Part shown: positions 52,612 through 63,070 of the stretch, piece after piece
How positions within the stretch are numbered: position 1 is the stretch's first letter
How the letters are laid out: every line of letters begins with the position of its first letter
DNA from: Paenibacillus sp. PL2-23
GTDB lineage: Bacteria; Bacillota; Bacilli; Paenibacillales; Paenibacillaceae
Assembly: GCF_040834005.1 (NCBI RefSeq)
Contig: NZ_CP162129.1
Location: 1,693,501 to 1,757,500, forward strand
DNA: 64,000 nucleotides
Direction: 5' to 3'
Notes under the pieces: model-generated
What the model was told of the DNA's origin: nothing
Databases searched by the model: none
What the model saw: the letters and a program-made list of their open reading frames with translations, nothing else
Program-made: the position numbers and the translations under genes

Positions 52612-54042
52612 CTATACAAATTTCCGGGTAACCTTCTTCCCGTCATACATAAACAATAACGCCTTATCCTCCACAACCGTCTCCAAATAAATGGTCTTCC
52701 CCCACAGCTGATAGACATAAGGCAGCGTCCGCTCGACATACTTCAAATCCAGCTCAACGCCTTCAAATTGATGGTACAAATACAGCTCGCCATTGTTCAG
52801 ATAATCGCCGTTTTTGACAACGAGGTAGGGGAACCCGCCGTTTACTCGTGCGTAAGCCAGCTGATCGCGGATGTTCTCCCAAGATTTATCCGTTATTTTC
52901 CACTCGGGACCTTTCTTCTCGAATACGTACAGATCCAGCTCCTTCACCAGCTCCTTGGTCAAATAATTGCGAATGAACGAGATGTCGGCATCGTTTTCAC
53001 GAACCTCGAACATCTTCTCTCTGCCGCGACCGGGCACCCGTCCGAACCGTTCCCTTTCCTCCGGCGTGGGGTTATCCCAGCGCTTCTCGATATCCTCGAA
53101 TATTTTCACGCCAAGATAATAGGGGTTTAAGGTATGCCGGGAAGGCTGGACGACGGAAGCATTCAGCGTGGCGTATTCCACCGTCTCCTCCGAGGTTAAG
53201 TCGAGCTCTCTCATGATGCGCTGGTGAAAAAAGCTTGCCCAGCCCTCGTTCATGATTTTGGTCTCGATTTGCGGCCAGAAGTATAACATTTCATCGCGAA
53301 GCATCGTTAGGATATCTCGCTGCCAAGGTTCCAGTATGGGTGAATATTCCTCAATAAACCATAAAATATCCTTTTCCGGATGAGGGGGAAAGGCGATGGT
53401 CGGCTCCTTCTCCTCCTGTGAAGCATCCTTCTCCAATGACCATAGATCGTCATATGGCGATGAGGGCTTAGCCGGTTTAACCGGCGCTGATCGCTTCTGC
53501 ATAGAGGAGACGTAATCGTCCTTGGACATTCGATATGGCTTGACAATGGAAGGGTCCACATGCTCCTGTATGGCAAGCACGGCGTCAATAAATTGCTCCA
53601 CGACAAGCGAGCCATGGATCATGCTGTATTCGCTGATGCGTTCCGCTGTGGCGGTCATGCTTTCGACCATATTCCGGTTGGTCTTGGAGAAGCGGGCATT
53701 GTTCTTGAAGAAGTCGCAGTGAGCGAGCACGTGAGCGACAATCAGCTTGTTCTGTACAAGGGAGTTGCTGTCGAGCAGGAAGGCGTAGCAAGGATTGGAG
53801 TTAATAACAAGCTCATAAATTTTGCTGAGGCCAAAATCGTATTGCATCTTCATCTTATTAAACGTCTTCCCGAAGCTCCAATGGCTGAAGCGGGTAGGCA
53901 TGCCATACGCACCGAAGGTGTAAATAATATCTGATGGGCAGATCTCGTATCGCATGGGGTAGAAGTCCAGTCCAAGCCCCGTCGCTATCTCCGTAATTTC
54001 ATCAATCGCATATTCCAGCTTTTTTATATCTGTAGACGGCAT
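52612..54042 (-). CDS. spoVR: SpoVR family stage V sporulation protein
   Basis: 476 residues, all soluble. Family landmarks: [28 protein letters not shown] at the start, [52 protein letters not shown] and [15 protein letters not shown]. In Bacillus, SpoVR is needed for correct spore cortex formation and is made in the mother cell. GGAGG lies 8 bases before the ATG, and a SigE-like promoter is 60 bases upstream. Monocistronic, with its own terminator. It is usually linked to prkA and yhbH, here only loosely to prkA. Confidence 0.95.
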   Translation of the reverse strand: MPSTDIKKLEYAIDEITEIATGLGLDFYPMRYEICPSDIIYTFGAYGMPTRFSHWSFGKTFNKMKMQYDFGLSKIYELVINSNPCYAFLLDSNSLVQNKLIVAHVLAHCDFFKNNARFSKTNRNMVESMTATAERISEYSMIHGSLVVEQFIDAVLAIQEHVDPSIVKPYRMSKDDYVSSMQKRSAPVKPAKPSSPYDDLWSLEKDASQEEKEPTIAFPPHPEKDILWFIEEYSPILEPWQRDILTMLRDEMLYFWPQIETKIMNEGWASFFHQRIMRELDLTSEETVEYATLNASVVQPSRHTLNPYYLGVKIFEDIEKRWDNPTPEERERFGRVPGRGREKMFEVRENDADISFIRNYLTKELVKELDLYVFEKKGPEWKITDKSWENIRDQLAYARVNGGFPYLVVKNGDYLNNGELYLYHQFEGVELDLKYVERTLPYVYQLWGKTIYLETVVEDKALLFMYDGKKVTRKFV

Positions 54043-54105
54043 ATTGCATTCCTCCAGTCGTTAGGTGAGGATGACAGCTCAGCGTTAAGAAATTGATGTG
54101 ATACA

Positions 54106-54134
54106 TATGTATGAGCCCCATACCCAGAACATAC
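54106..54134 (-). promoter_or_regulatory. SigE-type (mother-cell) promoter of spoVR
   Basis: On the minus strand GTATGTT (54128-54134), 14-base spacer, CATACATA (54106-54113). It is close to the SigE consensus (KMATATT, CATACAnT), giving a leader of about 57 bases. Confidence 0.6.
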
Positions 54135-54268
54135 GCGGTAAGGATATTTCGCTTCTGTTCAGCCTTGTGAAATAAAACCTCACAGCAGGTATCGCTCGAT
54201 TTATGTCGAATTACAAAAACGAACTGGAAATCGATGTTAATCAAGTGACGCTGAAGGGATGACGTTCA

Positions 54269-55555
54269 TTGATTCAATCGGTAGGGATTCCACTGTTGCA
54301 AGGATGGCTGTTTATTTCCGGCATTTGCTTCCTATATCTGATCCTCTTGTCCAAGCTGAAGCTTGGCTATCGGCAGAATCAACTGCTGTTCGCGGGGCTT
54401 GGCACGCTAATGTTCCAGCTGTATATGATCACTGTAAAGCCAGGACCAGAAATGTATGCGCTTATCATTGTGCCGACATGCCTGCTCTGCGTCATGTTTC
54501 TGGAGGGCTGGACGATCAGCCTCTATACTTATGTCGTGATAGCCGCCAGCGGGTTCGCCCTCCTGGGCTATGATCCTTGGCCTCCGATTGCCGGGGGAGC
54601 GCTGTTGACAGCACTCGGTTTATTCTATGCGCGCAGGCTGCTATGGGATGCGACATGGCGGATATATGTATTTGCGCTGAGCGGGGTGGTTGTATATATT
54701 GCCGCCAGCTTCATAACTAGCGGGGTAGCGGGCACCTCCGATTTGCTTCGGCTGCCAATCCCAGAACTGGGCATTATTCTATTAACCTCGCTCCTCAGCT
54801 CGCAATACGTCCCCTTCGTCTATCAATTTGTCAAGCTGCAAGTCAAGCTTCAACGGGAGCTGATTCTTTCGGAAAAATATCAATCCGTCGGTCAGATGGC
54901 TGCTTCCATATCCCATGAAATTCGTAATCCGCTGACGACTGCCAGGGGGTTTCTGCAGCTCATGGATATAGATAAGCTGTCTAAAGAAAACTTTGAGCGT
55001 TATCGCAAATATGCCTTCGAGGGGCTTGACCATGCCAACAATGTGATTACTGAATATTTGAATTATACAAAGCCTTCCGTGGAGGCTGCGAAATTGCTGG
55101 ATGTGAAGGGAGAGATCGAAAGCGTGGTTCAATGGCTGCAGCCCTACTCCGTGCAGCAGAACGTCACAATCGTGACGCATCATATGTCGGAAGAGAAGCC
55201 TTATGTGTACGCGCAGCCCAAGCACTTTCAGCAATGTATGCTGAACATCATGAAAAATGCGATCGAAGCGATGGTCGACGGTGGATTGCTGACGGTTCAA
55301 ACACAGATCGAGCAGGGGCAGGTGCAAATATTAATCCGCGACACAGGAACCGGCATGAGCAGGGAGCAGTTGAAGCGTATCGGAAAACCGTACTTTTCCA
55401 CCAAGGAAACCGGAACGGGTCTGGGGCTCATGGTTGTGATGAGTCTCGTCAAAGCGATGAAGGGGAAAATCATATTTCGCAGCAAGTTGAATCAAGGGAC
55501 GATATGCGAGATTCATCTGCAGAGATATCCCCAGTCGATCGAAAACAGCCATTAA
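54269..55555 (+). CDS. Membrane sensor histidine kinase, sporulation-kinase type
   Basis: 428 residues. The N-terminal half has about six to seven transmembrane helices with very short loops (the 5TM-type KinB/KinC-like sensor). The kinase core has phospho-acceptor His in AASISHEIRNPLTTARGFLQLM, the N-box NIMKNAIEAM, and G-boxes DTGTGM and GTGLGLMVV. The motif SISHEIRNPLT followed by RGFLQL is typical of kinases feeding the Spo0 phosphorelay. Start TTG 54269 with AAGGGA about 10 bases upstream. No response regulator adjacent, which agrees with a phosphorelay kinase. Confidence 0.88.
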   Translation: MIQSVGIPLLQGWLFISGICFLYLILLSKLKLGYRQNQLLFAGLGTLMFQLYMITVKPGPEMYALIIVPTCLLCVMFLEGWTISLYTYVVIAASGFALLGYDPWPPIAGGALLTALGLFYARRLLWDATWRIYVFALSGVVVYIAASFITSGVAGTSDLLRLPIPELGIILLTSLLSSQYVPFVYQFVKLQVKLQRELILSEKYQSVGQMAASISHEIRNPLTTARGFLQLMDIDKLSKENFERYRKYAFEGLDHANNVITEYLNYTKPSVEAAKLLDVKGEIESVVQWLQPYSVQQNVTIVTHHMSEEKPYVYAQPKHFQQCMLNIMKNAIEAMVDGGLLTVQTQIEQGQVQILIRDTGTGMSREQLKRIGKPYFSTKETGTGLGLMVVMSLVKAMKGKIIFRSKLNQGTICEIHLQRYPQSIENSH

Positions 55556-55660
55556 AGTGCGATTAGCTTTGATGGCTTTATTTTACCAAAGTGATTAATT
55601 AAAACATTAATTCATATAAAGTTAAAATAATTGTTGAATTAATCTAAAGTTTCATGTTAA

Positions 55661-57220
<1,560 letters not shown>

Positions 57221-57240
57221 TAGAGAACAAGCTTTACGCC

Positions 57241-57288
57241 GGAGGGCGCCGCAAGCGGCATTGCTGCTTTTGCTGCGCCCTCCTTTTG
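57241..57288 (+). terminator. abfA terminator
   Basis: 9-bp perfect outer stem GGAGGGCGC / GCGCCCTCC with a structured 25-base loop, followed by TTTTG. Confidence 0.85.
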
Positions 57289-57323
57289 TATTATGATGAG
57301 GATAGAGAGAAAGGAAGTGCGTA

Positions 57324-58238
57324 ATGATTCAAGCAAATACGGATAAAAGGTGGCTCCCGCTCTATGAAGCGCTTGCCAGCGAGGTTCGCTTGTCTATTCT
57401 CGACCTGCTGGCCAAGCGAACGCTTAATGTCAAGGAAATTGCGGCTTCGCTAGGACTTAGCAGCGCGATTGTGACGATGCATGTGCGCAAGCTGGAGACG
57501 GCGGGGCTCGTCTCCACGCGTATGGTCCGCAAGGACGGAGGCACTCATAAGATGTGCGAGCTGTCGCAGGAAGCTGTCCATATCGAGCTGCCGCGGCTTT
57601 CCTCCTCGCTCAAGTCGCATGAGATCAGTGTTCCGATTGGACATTATACGTCGTTCGATGTCTATCCTACCTGCGGCATTGCAACGAAGGAGAAGATCAT
57701 CGGCCAATTCGATGATCCAAGATTTTTTCTGGAGCCAGAACGAATGAACGCGGGCATTCTGTGGTTCGGTCACGGGTATGTGGAATACAAATTCCCCAAT
57801 TATCTGGTGCCTGGGCAGCGTCCGGCCGCCATTGAGATTGCGATGGAGCTGGGCTCTGAAGCGCCAGGCACAAATGAGCATTGGCCTTCGGACATTAGCT
57901 TCGAGCTGAACGGCAAGGCGCTGGGCACATGGACCAGTCCCGGCGATTTCGGCCAATCGCGCGGCAGGTATAGTCCGGACTGGTGGCCGGAGTGGGTGAA
58001 TCAGTACGGCCTCCTCAAGATGATTCGCATTCAGAGTGATGGCACCTATATGGACGGCCAGTTGCTATCGTCCGTCGTCATCGACGATATTATGCCTGAC
58101 CGCAACGTGTGGACCTTCCGAATCGCTGTGCAGGAAGGCGCGGAGCATGTTGGAGGCGCTACTCTATTCGGAAGCGGCTTCGGCAATTATAATCAGGATA
58201 TTTTGTTCAAAATCATGTACCAATCATCGAATGGGTGA
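57324..58238 (+). CDS. ArsR-type HTH regulator with a large C-terminal domain
   Basis: 304 residues. Residues about 10-85 are an ArsR-like winged helix (EALASEVRLSILDLLAKRTLNVKEIAASLG, SAIVTMHVRKLETAGLV). The remaining 220 residues are predicted mostly beta, with many aromatic residues (WFGHGYVEYKFPNYL, YSPDWWPEWVNQYG), looking like a sugar- or ligand-binding beta-sandwich. ArsR proteins normally have about 100 residues, so this is a fused sensor. AAGGAAG precedes ATG. It begins 100 bases after abfA and 18 bases before the ABC genes. It could sense a sugar and control abfA and/or the exporter (inference). Confidence 0.8.
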   Translation: MIQANTDKRWLPLYEALASEVRLSILDLLAKRTLNVKEIAASLGLSSAIVTMHVRKLETAGLVSTRMVRKDGGTHKMCELSQEAVHIELPRLSSSLKSHEISVPIGHYTSFDVYPTCGIATKEKIIGQFDDPRFFLEPERMNAGILWFGHGYVEYKFPNYLVPGQRPAAIEIAMELGSEAPGTNEHWPSDISFELNGKALGTWTSPGDFGQSRGRYSPDWWPEWVNQYGLLKMIRIQSDGTYMDGQLLSSVVIDDIMPDRNVWTFRIAVQEGAEHVGGATLFGSGFGNYNQDILFKIMYQSSNG

Positions 58239-58256
58239 GAAAGAGGTGCCTGAGCC

Positions 58257-59987
58257 ATGCGAAATATTTTTAAGTATTTGCGTACTTATCGGGCTGCTGC
58301 GTTTGTGGCCATTGGCCTGATGTTTGTGGAGCTGCTGCTGGAGCTGCTTCAGCCCTTCCTGATGGCCAGAATGATTGATGAAGGCATTCAGGAGCGAGAC
58401 CTTGGTGTCGTTATGCAATGGGGAGGCTTTCTGCTTGGGTTTTCAATCGTTGCCTTCGGCGCTGGTATACTGAGCTCTTTTTTCTCCGCGCATGTCAGTC
58501 AAAGCTTTGGCTTCGACCTGAGAGAGAAGCTGTACAGCAAGGTGCAATCATTCTCCTTCGCCAACTTCAATCGTTTCCCGGAGTCGTCCCTGATTACGAG
58601 AATAACAAATGATGTGACGCAGCTTCAGAATACGGTATTTATGGGGCTTCGTATTATGTTAAGGGCGCCGCTGCTGGTCGTGGGCAGCGTGCTGATGGCA
58701 TTTGTTGTGAATCCGTCGCTGGCCGTATGGTTTGCCGCGTCGATTCCTTTTTTGGGGTTATTCCTATTATGGGTGCTTAAGAGGGGCGAGCGGTTGTTCC
58801 GTTCCGTACAGCAAGGCGTAGACGATGTCAATGCGGTCATGCAGCAAAATTTGATCGGCATGCGTCTTGTTCGCGTTTTTGTCCGGATGGCGCATGAGTC
58901 TCGCCGCTTCTCCTCTCACAGCACAGAACTGATGAATCGCACGGTGGCCGCTCTAAGGCTGACAGAGCTTACGATGCCGGTCATTATGCTCGTCATTAAC
59001 GCTAGCGTCATCGCTGTATTATGGTTCGGCCGCGGGCTTCTGGATACCTCCGGCGCTACGGTGGGAGAGATTGTCGCTATCGTCAATTATGCGACTCGGA
59101 CCTCGGGAGCGCTTTCATTAATGTCAATGATCGTCGTCAATTTCTCAAGGGCCAAGGCATCGGCGCAGCGCATGGACGAGGTGCTGTCAACAGAGGTTGA
59201 TCTGAAAGATACAACGGAAGAACGAGCGGCTGAGGCTAAAGCTGCAGGCAGCGTAAGGTTCGAGGGGGTCAGCTTCCGTTACCCTGATACGGAAGCTCCG
59301 ATTCTTAGAGGGATCAGCTTCGAAGCCTCGCCAGGTGAGACAATCGCTATTATGGGGGCAACCGGCTCGGGCAAAACCTCGCTGCTGCAGCTCATTCCGA
59401 GGCTCTACGAGGCGGCGGAAGGCGTGGTGCGGGTAGGCGGCGTTGATACCCGATTATGGAAGCTTGAACGGCTGCGCCAAGGTATTGGGTATGTTCCGCA
59501 GGATATTATGCTGTTCACGGGAAGTGTGGCCGACAATTTGCGCTGGGGCAAGGAGGAAGCCTCGCTCGATGAGCTGATGCAAGCGGCAAAGCTGGCACAG
59601 ATTCACGATACAATCATGTCGCTTCCTCAGCAATATGACACCATCGTGGGACAGAAGGGCGTAAATCTGTCGGGCGGGCAGAAGCAGCGGTTGACGATCG
59701 CCAGGGCGCTTGTCCGCAAGCCCAACATCCTTCTGCTTGACGATTGCACCAGCGCGCTTGATGTGCAGACGGAGAACGCGCTGCTGAATGCGCTTCGCGA
59801 AGTAAGGTGTACAACGTTCCTTGTCACCCAGAAGATCAGCTCCACTTATGGCTCCGATCGCATCCTGCTGCTGGATGACGGTGAGCTTCTAGCCAGCGGC
59901 ACGCATGAGGAGCTGCTGGAAAGCTCTATTTTGTACCAAAAAATTTGCGAGTCTCAGCTCCGGAAGGCAGGTGTGTCCCATGCTTGA
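58257..59987 (+). CDS. ABC exporter half-transporter, degenerate-site subunit
   Basis: 576 residues: six transmembrane helices (about 15-310) and an ATPase domain. Walker A GATGSGKT, signature LSGGQKQR. Walker B ends LLLDDCTSALD, so the catalytic Glu is Asp, and the switch residue is Gln in LVTQKIS where His is normal. These two changes make its own Walker site catalytically weak, as in one subunit of heterodimeric exporters (for example BmrC, LmrC, TM287). It overlaps the partner gene by 8 bases. Substrate unknown; drugs, lipids or peptides are possible. Confidence 0.93.
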   Translation: MRNIFKYLRTYRAAAFVAIGLMFVELLLELLQPFLMARMIDEGIQERDLGVVMQWGGFLLGFSIVAFGAGILSSFFSAHVSQSFGFDLREKLYSKVQSFSFANFNRFPESSLITRITNDVTQLQNTVFMGLRIMLRAPLLVVGSVLMAFVVNPSLAVWFAASIPFLGLFLLWVLKRGERLFRSVQQGVDDVNAVMQQNLIGMRLVRVFVRMAHESRRFSSHSTELMNRTVAALRLTELTMPVIMLVINASVIAVLWFGRGLLDTSGATVGEIVAIVNYATRTSGALSLMSMIVVNFSRAKASAQRMDEVLSTEVDLKDTTEERAAEAKAAGSVRFEGVSFRYPDTEAPILRGISFEASPGETIAIMGATGSGKTSLLQLIPRLYEAAEGVVRVGGVDTRLWKLERLRQGIGYVPQDIMLFTGSVADNLRWGKEEASLDELMQAAKLAQIHDTIMSLPQQYDTIVGQKGVNLSGGQKQRLTIARALVRKPNILLLDDCTSALDVQTENALLNALREVRCTTFLVTQKISSTYGSDRILLLDDGELLASGTHEELLESSILYQKICESQLRKAGVSHA

Positions 59988-61842
59988 CAGCTTGAAAGCG
60001 CCCTTCCGTTATGAGCGGCCGGGCGTTCTCGGAGGAGAAGGAGGGGGCGCCCAAGCCGCGCATGACGGCGGCCAAGGGAAGAAGCCCAAGGCCAAAGCCA
60101 AGGATACGATAGGCACACTTAGACGGCTGTGGTCTTATTTGATTGCGTACAAGGGGAAGCTGTTTGGCGTTATGGCGATGATTGTATGCAGCTCCTCGTT
60201 GTCTCTTCTTGGACCGTACCTCGCTGGGACGGCGGTGGATCATTATTTGACGCAGCCTGGTTCCGGCTTTATAACGTTTCTAATGGGGATGGCTGCTGTC
60301 TACGCGCTCCACGCCTTGACGACCTGGCTGCAGAACGTGTGGATGATTCGGGTGTCCCAGAACACTGTTCTCAGGCTTCGGGGGGATTTGTTCGAGCATT
60401 TGCATAAGCTCCCAATCCCATTCTTCGCGAAACGCCAGCATGGCGAGCTGATGAGCCGGGTAACCAATGATATTGAGAATGTGAGCTCCTCCTTGAACAG
60501 CTCCTTTATCCAAGTGGCCTCAAGCGCGCTTCTGCTGGTTGGAATTGTGGGGGTCATGCTGTCGCTTAGTCCGCTGCTCACTCTGCTTACGTTTCTCGTG
60601 ATTCCGTTTATGCTGCTTGGGATGAAATGGATCACATCCCGCACGAGCGTATTGTTCAGGGCTCAGCAAAAAAACCTGGGAGCCTTAAACGGCTTTGTAG
60701 AGGAAACCTTATCCGGTCAGCGCATTGTCAAAACCTTCTCCCGCGAGGAGGCGGTCATCGCGCAATTCGGGAGGCTGAACGGGCGTATACATCTGTCCGG
60801 CTTCTGGGCTCAGGCCATCTCCGGGTTTATTCCGAAGCTGATGAACGGGTTGAACAACTTAAGCTTTGCGCTGATCGCCGGTGTTGGCGCGATTCTCATT
60901 ATTTCGGACAGCTCCAGCGTTACGGTAGGGGTCATTGTCATCTTCGCGGAATTCGCGCGCCAATTTACTCGTCCGCTTAATGACTTGGCCAACCAGTGGA
61001 ATACCTTGCTGTCAGCGGTTGCGGGAGCGGAGCGGGTATTCGCCATTCTTGATGAGAAAACGGAGGCTTCGGATGAGCAGGCAGCGCGAGAAATAACAAC
61101 GCTGGAGGGCCATGTGGCGTTCAAATCCGTGACATTTGGTTATGGTGAGGGTGACCCGGTCCTTCGTGAGATCAGCTTTGAGTCCAGGCCAGGTGAAACA
61201 ACGGCGTTCGTAGGGCCCACAGGAGCGGGCAAAACGACGCTGATCGGCTTGCTCTGCAGATTCTATGAGCCAGCCTCGGGCGTCATTGCTATTGACGGCC
61301 GTGATATCCGTGGCCTGAAGCGGGACAGCCTGCGCGCTCATATGGCGTTTGTGCTGCAGGATCCATTCCTGTTCGAGGGCACCATCCGCGACAATATTCG
61401 GTATGGGCGCTTGCATGCAACCGATCAAGAGGTGGAGGAGGCGGCCAAGCTGGCGAATGCGCACTCCTTCATTACGAGGCTGCGTGGCGGTTATGACCAC
61501 AGGCTCAAGCTTGACGGAGGGGGCATAAGCCAGGGCCAGAAGCAGCTGCTGGCAATCGCCAGAGCCATTCTGGCCGATCCAGCCATTCTTGTCCTCGACG
61601 AGGCGACGAGCAGCATTGATACGGTAACGGAGATTAAAATCCAAGAAGCGCTGCAGCGGCTGATGAAGGGGAGAACGTGCTTCGTCATCGCCCATCGACT
61701 CAATACGATCAGGCAGGCCGATCAGATTGTTGTGCTGCAGAATGGAAGAGTTGCAGAGCGCGGCTCCCATGAAGCGCTCGCAGCCAATGATGGATTTTAC
61801 GCTAAGCTTGTTAATGGGCAAGTCGAGCTTCAGTCCTCATAA
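59980..61842 (+). CDS. ABC exporter half-transporter, catalytic-site subunit
   Basis: 620 residues. A hydrophilic Gly/Lys-rich N-terminal extension (about 1-45) precedes six transmembrane helices and an ATPase domain. Walker A GPTGAGKTT, Walker B VLDEATSSID and H-switch VIAHRLNT are canonical, but the signature is ISQGQKQ instead of LSGGQ. It therefore pairs with the preceding subunit to give one full and one degenerate ATP site. ATG 59980 lies inside the end of the first gene; GGCAGGTG precedes it. Last gene of the ArsR-ABC-ABC unit. Confidence 0.94.
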   Translation: MLDSLKAPFRYERPGVLGGEGGGAQAAHDGGQGKKPKAKAKDTIGTLRRLWSYLIAYKGKLFGVMAMIVCSSSLSLLGPYLAGTAVDHYLTQPGSGFITFLMGMAAVYALHALTTWLQNVWMIRVSQNTVLRLRGDLFEHLHKLPIPFFAKRQHGELMSRVTNDIENVSSSLNSSFIQVASSALLLVGIVGVMLSLSPLLTLLTFLVIPFMLLGMKWITSRTSVLFRAQQKNLGALNGFVEETLSGQRIVKTFSREEAVIAQFGRLNGRIHLSGFWAQAISGFIPKLMNGLNNLSFALIAGVGAILIISDSSSVTVGVIVIFAEFARQFTRPLNDLANQWNTLLSAVAGAERVFAILDEKTEASDEQAAREITTLEGHVAFKSVTFGYGEGDPVLREISFESRPGETTAFVGPTGAGKTTLIGLLCRFYEPASGVIAIDGRDIRGLKRDSLRAHMAFVLQDPFLFEGTIRDNIRYGRLHATDQEVEEAAKLANAHSFITRLRGGYDHRLKLDGGGISQGQKQLLAIARAILADPAILVLDEATSSIDTVTEIKIQEALQRLMKGRTCFVIAHRLNTIRQADQIVVLQNGRVAERGSHEALAANDGFYAKLVNGQVELQSS

Positions 61843-61941
61843 TGCTGGACCCTTTAATTACCGCTAGGAGCCGGCTCCGTAATTTGATATCCTTTCGACT
61901 TGTAGGCGGTCGGACCGATACAAGTGAAGGGAGAGAGCTTG

Positions 61942-62994
61942 ATGAGGAGAGGATATGCTGCGTTTATTATGCTCCTGGCTGCGGCGCTGATCGTATCGCC
62001 AATGGCAATGAAGCCACTGCAGGCTGCGGAAGCGACGGATATGGGCATGTATTTTCCCATAGATATAGAGGGGCATTGGGCATATGAGGAGCTGGACAAC
62101 TTTGTGATGGCGGATCTTCTGAAGGGCTACCTGGATGCGAGCGGACAGGTTGCCGTCAGGCCGGACCACCCTATTACAAGAGCCGAATTTGTTGCGCTGC
62201 TGGTTCGCGTGCTGGGATTGACGGGTGTCCATTCCGGCAAATCGTTTACGGATGTGCAGGCGGACAAATGGTATAATGAGCCGATCCGTATTGCCAGCTC
62301 GTTAGGTATTGTGAACGGTCAAAACGAATATGAATTTGGTCCCAATAAGCTCATCGAGAGAGGCGACATCGCCACGATGATTATGCGCGCTTTTCAGGGC
62401 ACACTCACATATGTTCCTTATACGAATAAGCTGCCGTTTCATGACGTTCCGCCATACTATGCTTCGCCTTATATTCTGGAAGCTTACAATGCAGTTATCG
62501 TAAACGGTATAACAGAGCAGTCCTTCAAACCCTTCGCCAACGCCAAACGCTCCGAGGCCATTGTCATGCTGAAGCGCGCGCTGGATGCCCAGCAGACTGA
62601 CATGCCGAACGGAGAGCTGCTGAAATCGGTGATTACGGCTTCAGACACGTTGGAATACAACGCAATTAATGGGCAGGAATTGGGGTCGCTGACGGAGGGC
62701 TATTCGAAGCATTATACCGCTTTCCAACTGGCGGCTAACCAAGCTTATGGGGAAGTGCTGCAAGCTATTGCGGACGAGGGGTATGCCATGAGCATGGAAG
62801 AGACATCGCCACGAAATATGAATGTTGTGATGAGCACCAATCGATTTGCGATAGTGGAATCCTTCGGCGGCGCTGCGCGGTTCACGTATTCCATTGACGG
62901 CGAAGAATCGGTGGATACGCAATCCAATGACGGGTTGTATTATTTGAAAAAGGTGGAAGACGGCACGTGGAAAATATATGCCGTCTACCAATAG
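61942..62994 (+). CDS. S-layer homology (SLH) domain protein
   Basis: 350 residues, exported. Signal peptide (MRRGYAAFIMLLAAALIVSP..LQAAEA). Three SLH repeats follow, about residues 40-215 (DIEGHWAYEELDNFVMADLLKGY; FTDVQADKWYNEPIRIASSLGIVNG; FHDVPPYYASPYILEAYNAVIVNG). A C-terminal domain of about 120 residues that I do not recognise ends WKIYAVYQ. SLH domains attach proteins to pyruvylated secondary wall polymer. ATG 61942 follows AAGGGAG by about 9 bases; an in-frame GTG at 61924 is less likely. It lies 100 bases after the ABC genes. Confidence 0.9.
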   Translation: MRRGYAAFIMLLAAALIVSPMAMKPLQAAEATDMGMYFPIDIEGHWAYEELDNFVMADLLKGYLDASGQVAVRPDHPITRAEFVALLVRVLGLTGVHSGKSFTDVQADKWYNEPIRIASSLGIVNGQNEYEFGPNKLIERGDIATMIMRAFQGTLTYVPYTNKLPFHDVPPYYASPYILEAYNAVIVNGITEQSFKPFANAKRSEAIVMLKRALDAQQTDMPNGELLKSVITASDTLEYNAINGQELGSLTEGYSKHYTAFQLAANQAYGEVLQAIADEGYAMSMEETSPRNMNVVMSTNRFAIVESFGGAARFTYSIDGEESVDTQSNDGLYYLKKVEDGTWKIYAVYQ

Positions 62995-63070
62995 GGGCTA
63001 TATGTCGTTCAGGTTAGCGGGACCGGGAGGGCTCTATGGCTGCTGGACTGCAGGGCTGACTGTGTGATTA

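Noticed and set aside
58720..61842. ABC pair as a drug-specific pump or bacteriocin immunity system
   Set aside because: No peptidase domain, precursor peptide or biosynthetic gene nearby; the substrate cannot be assigned.
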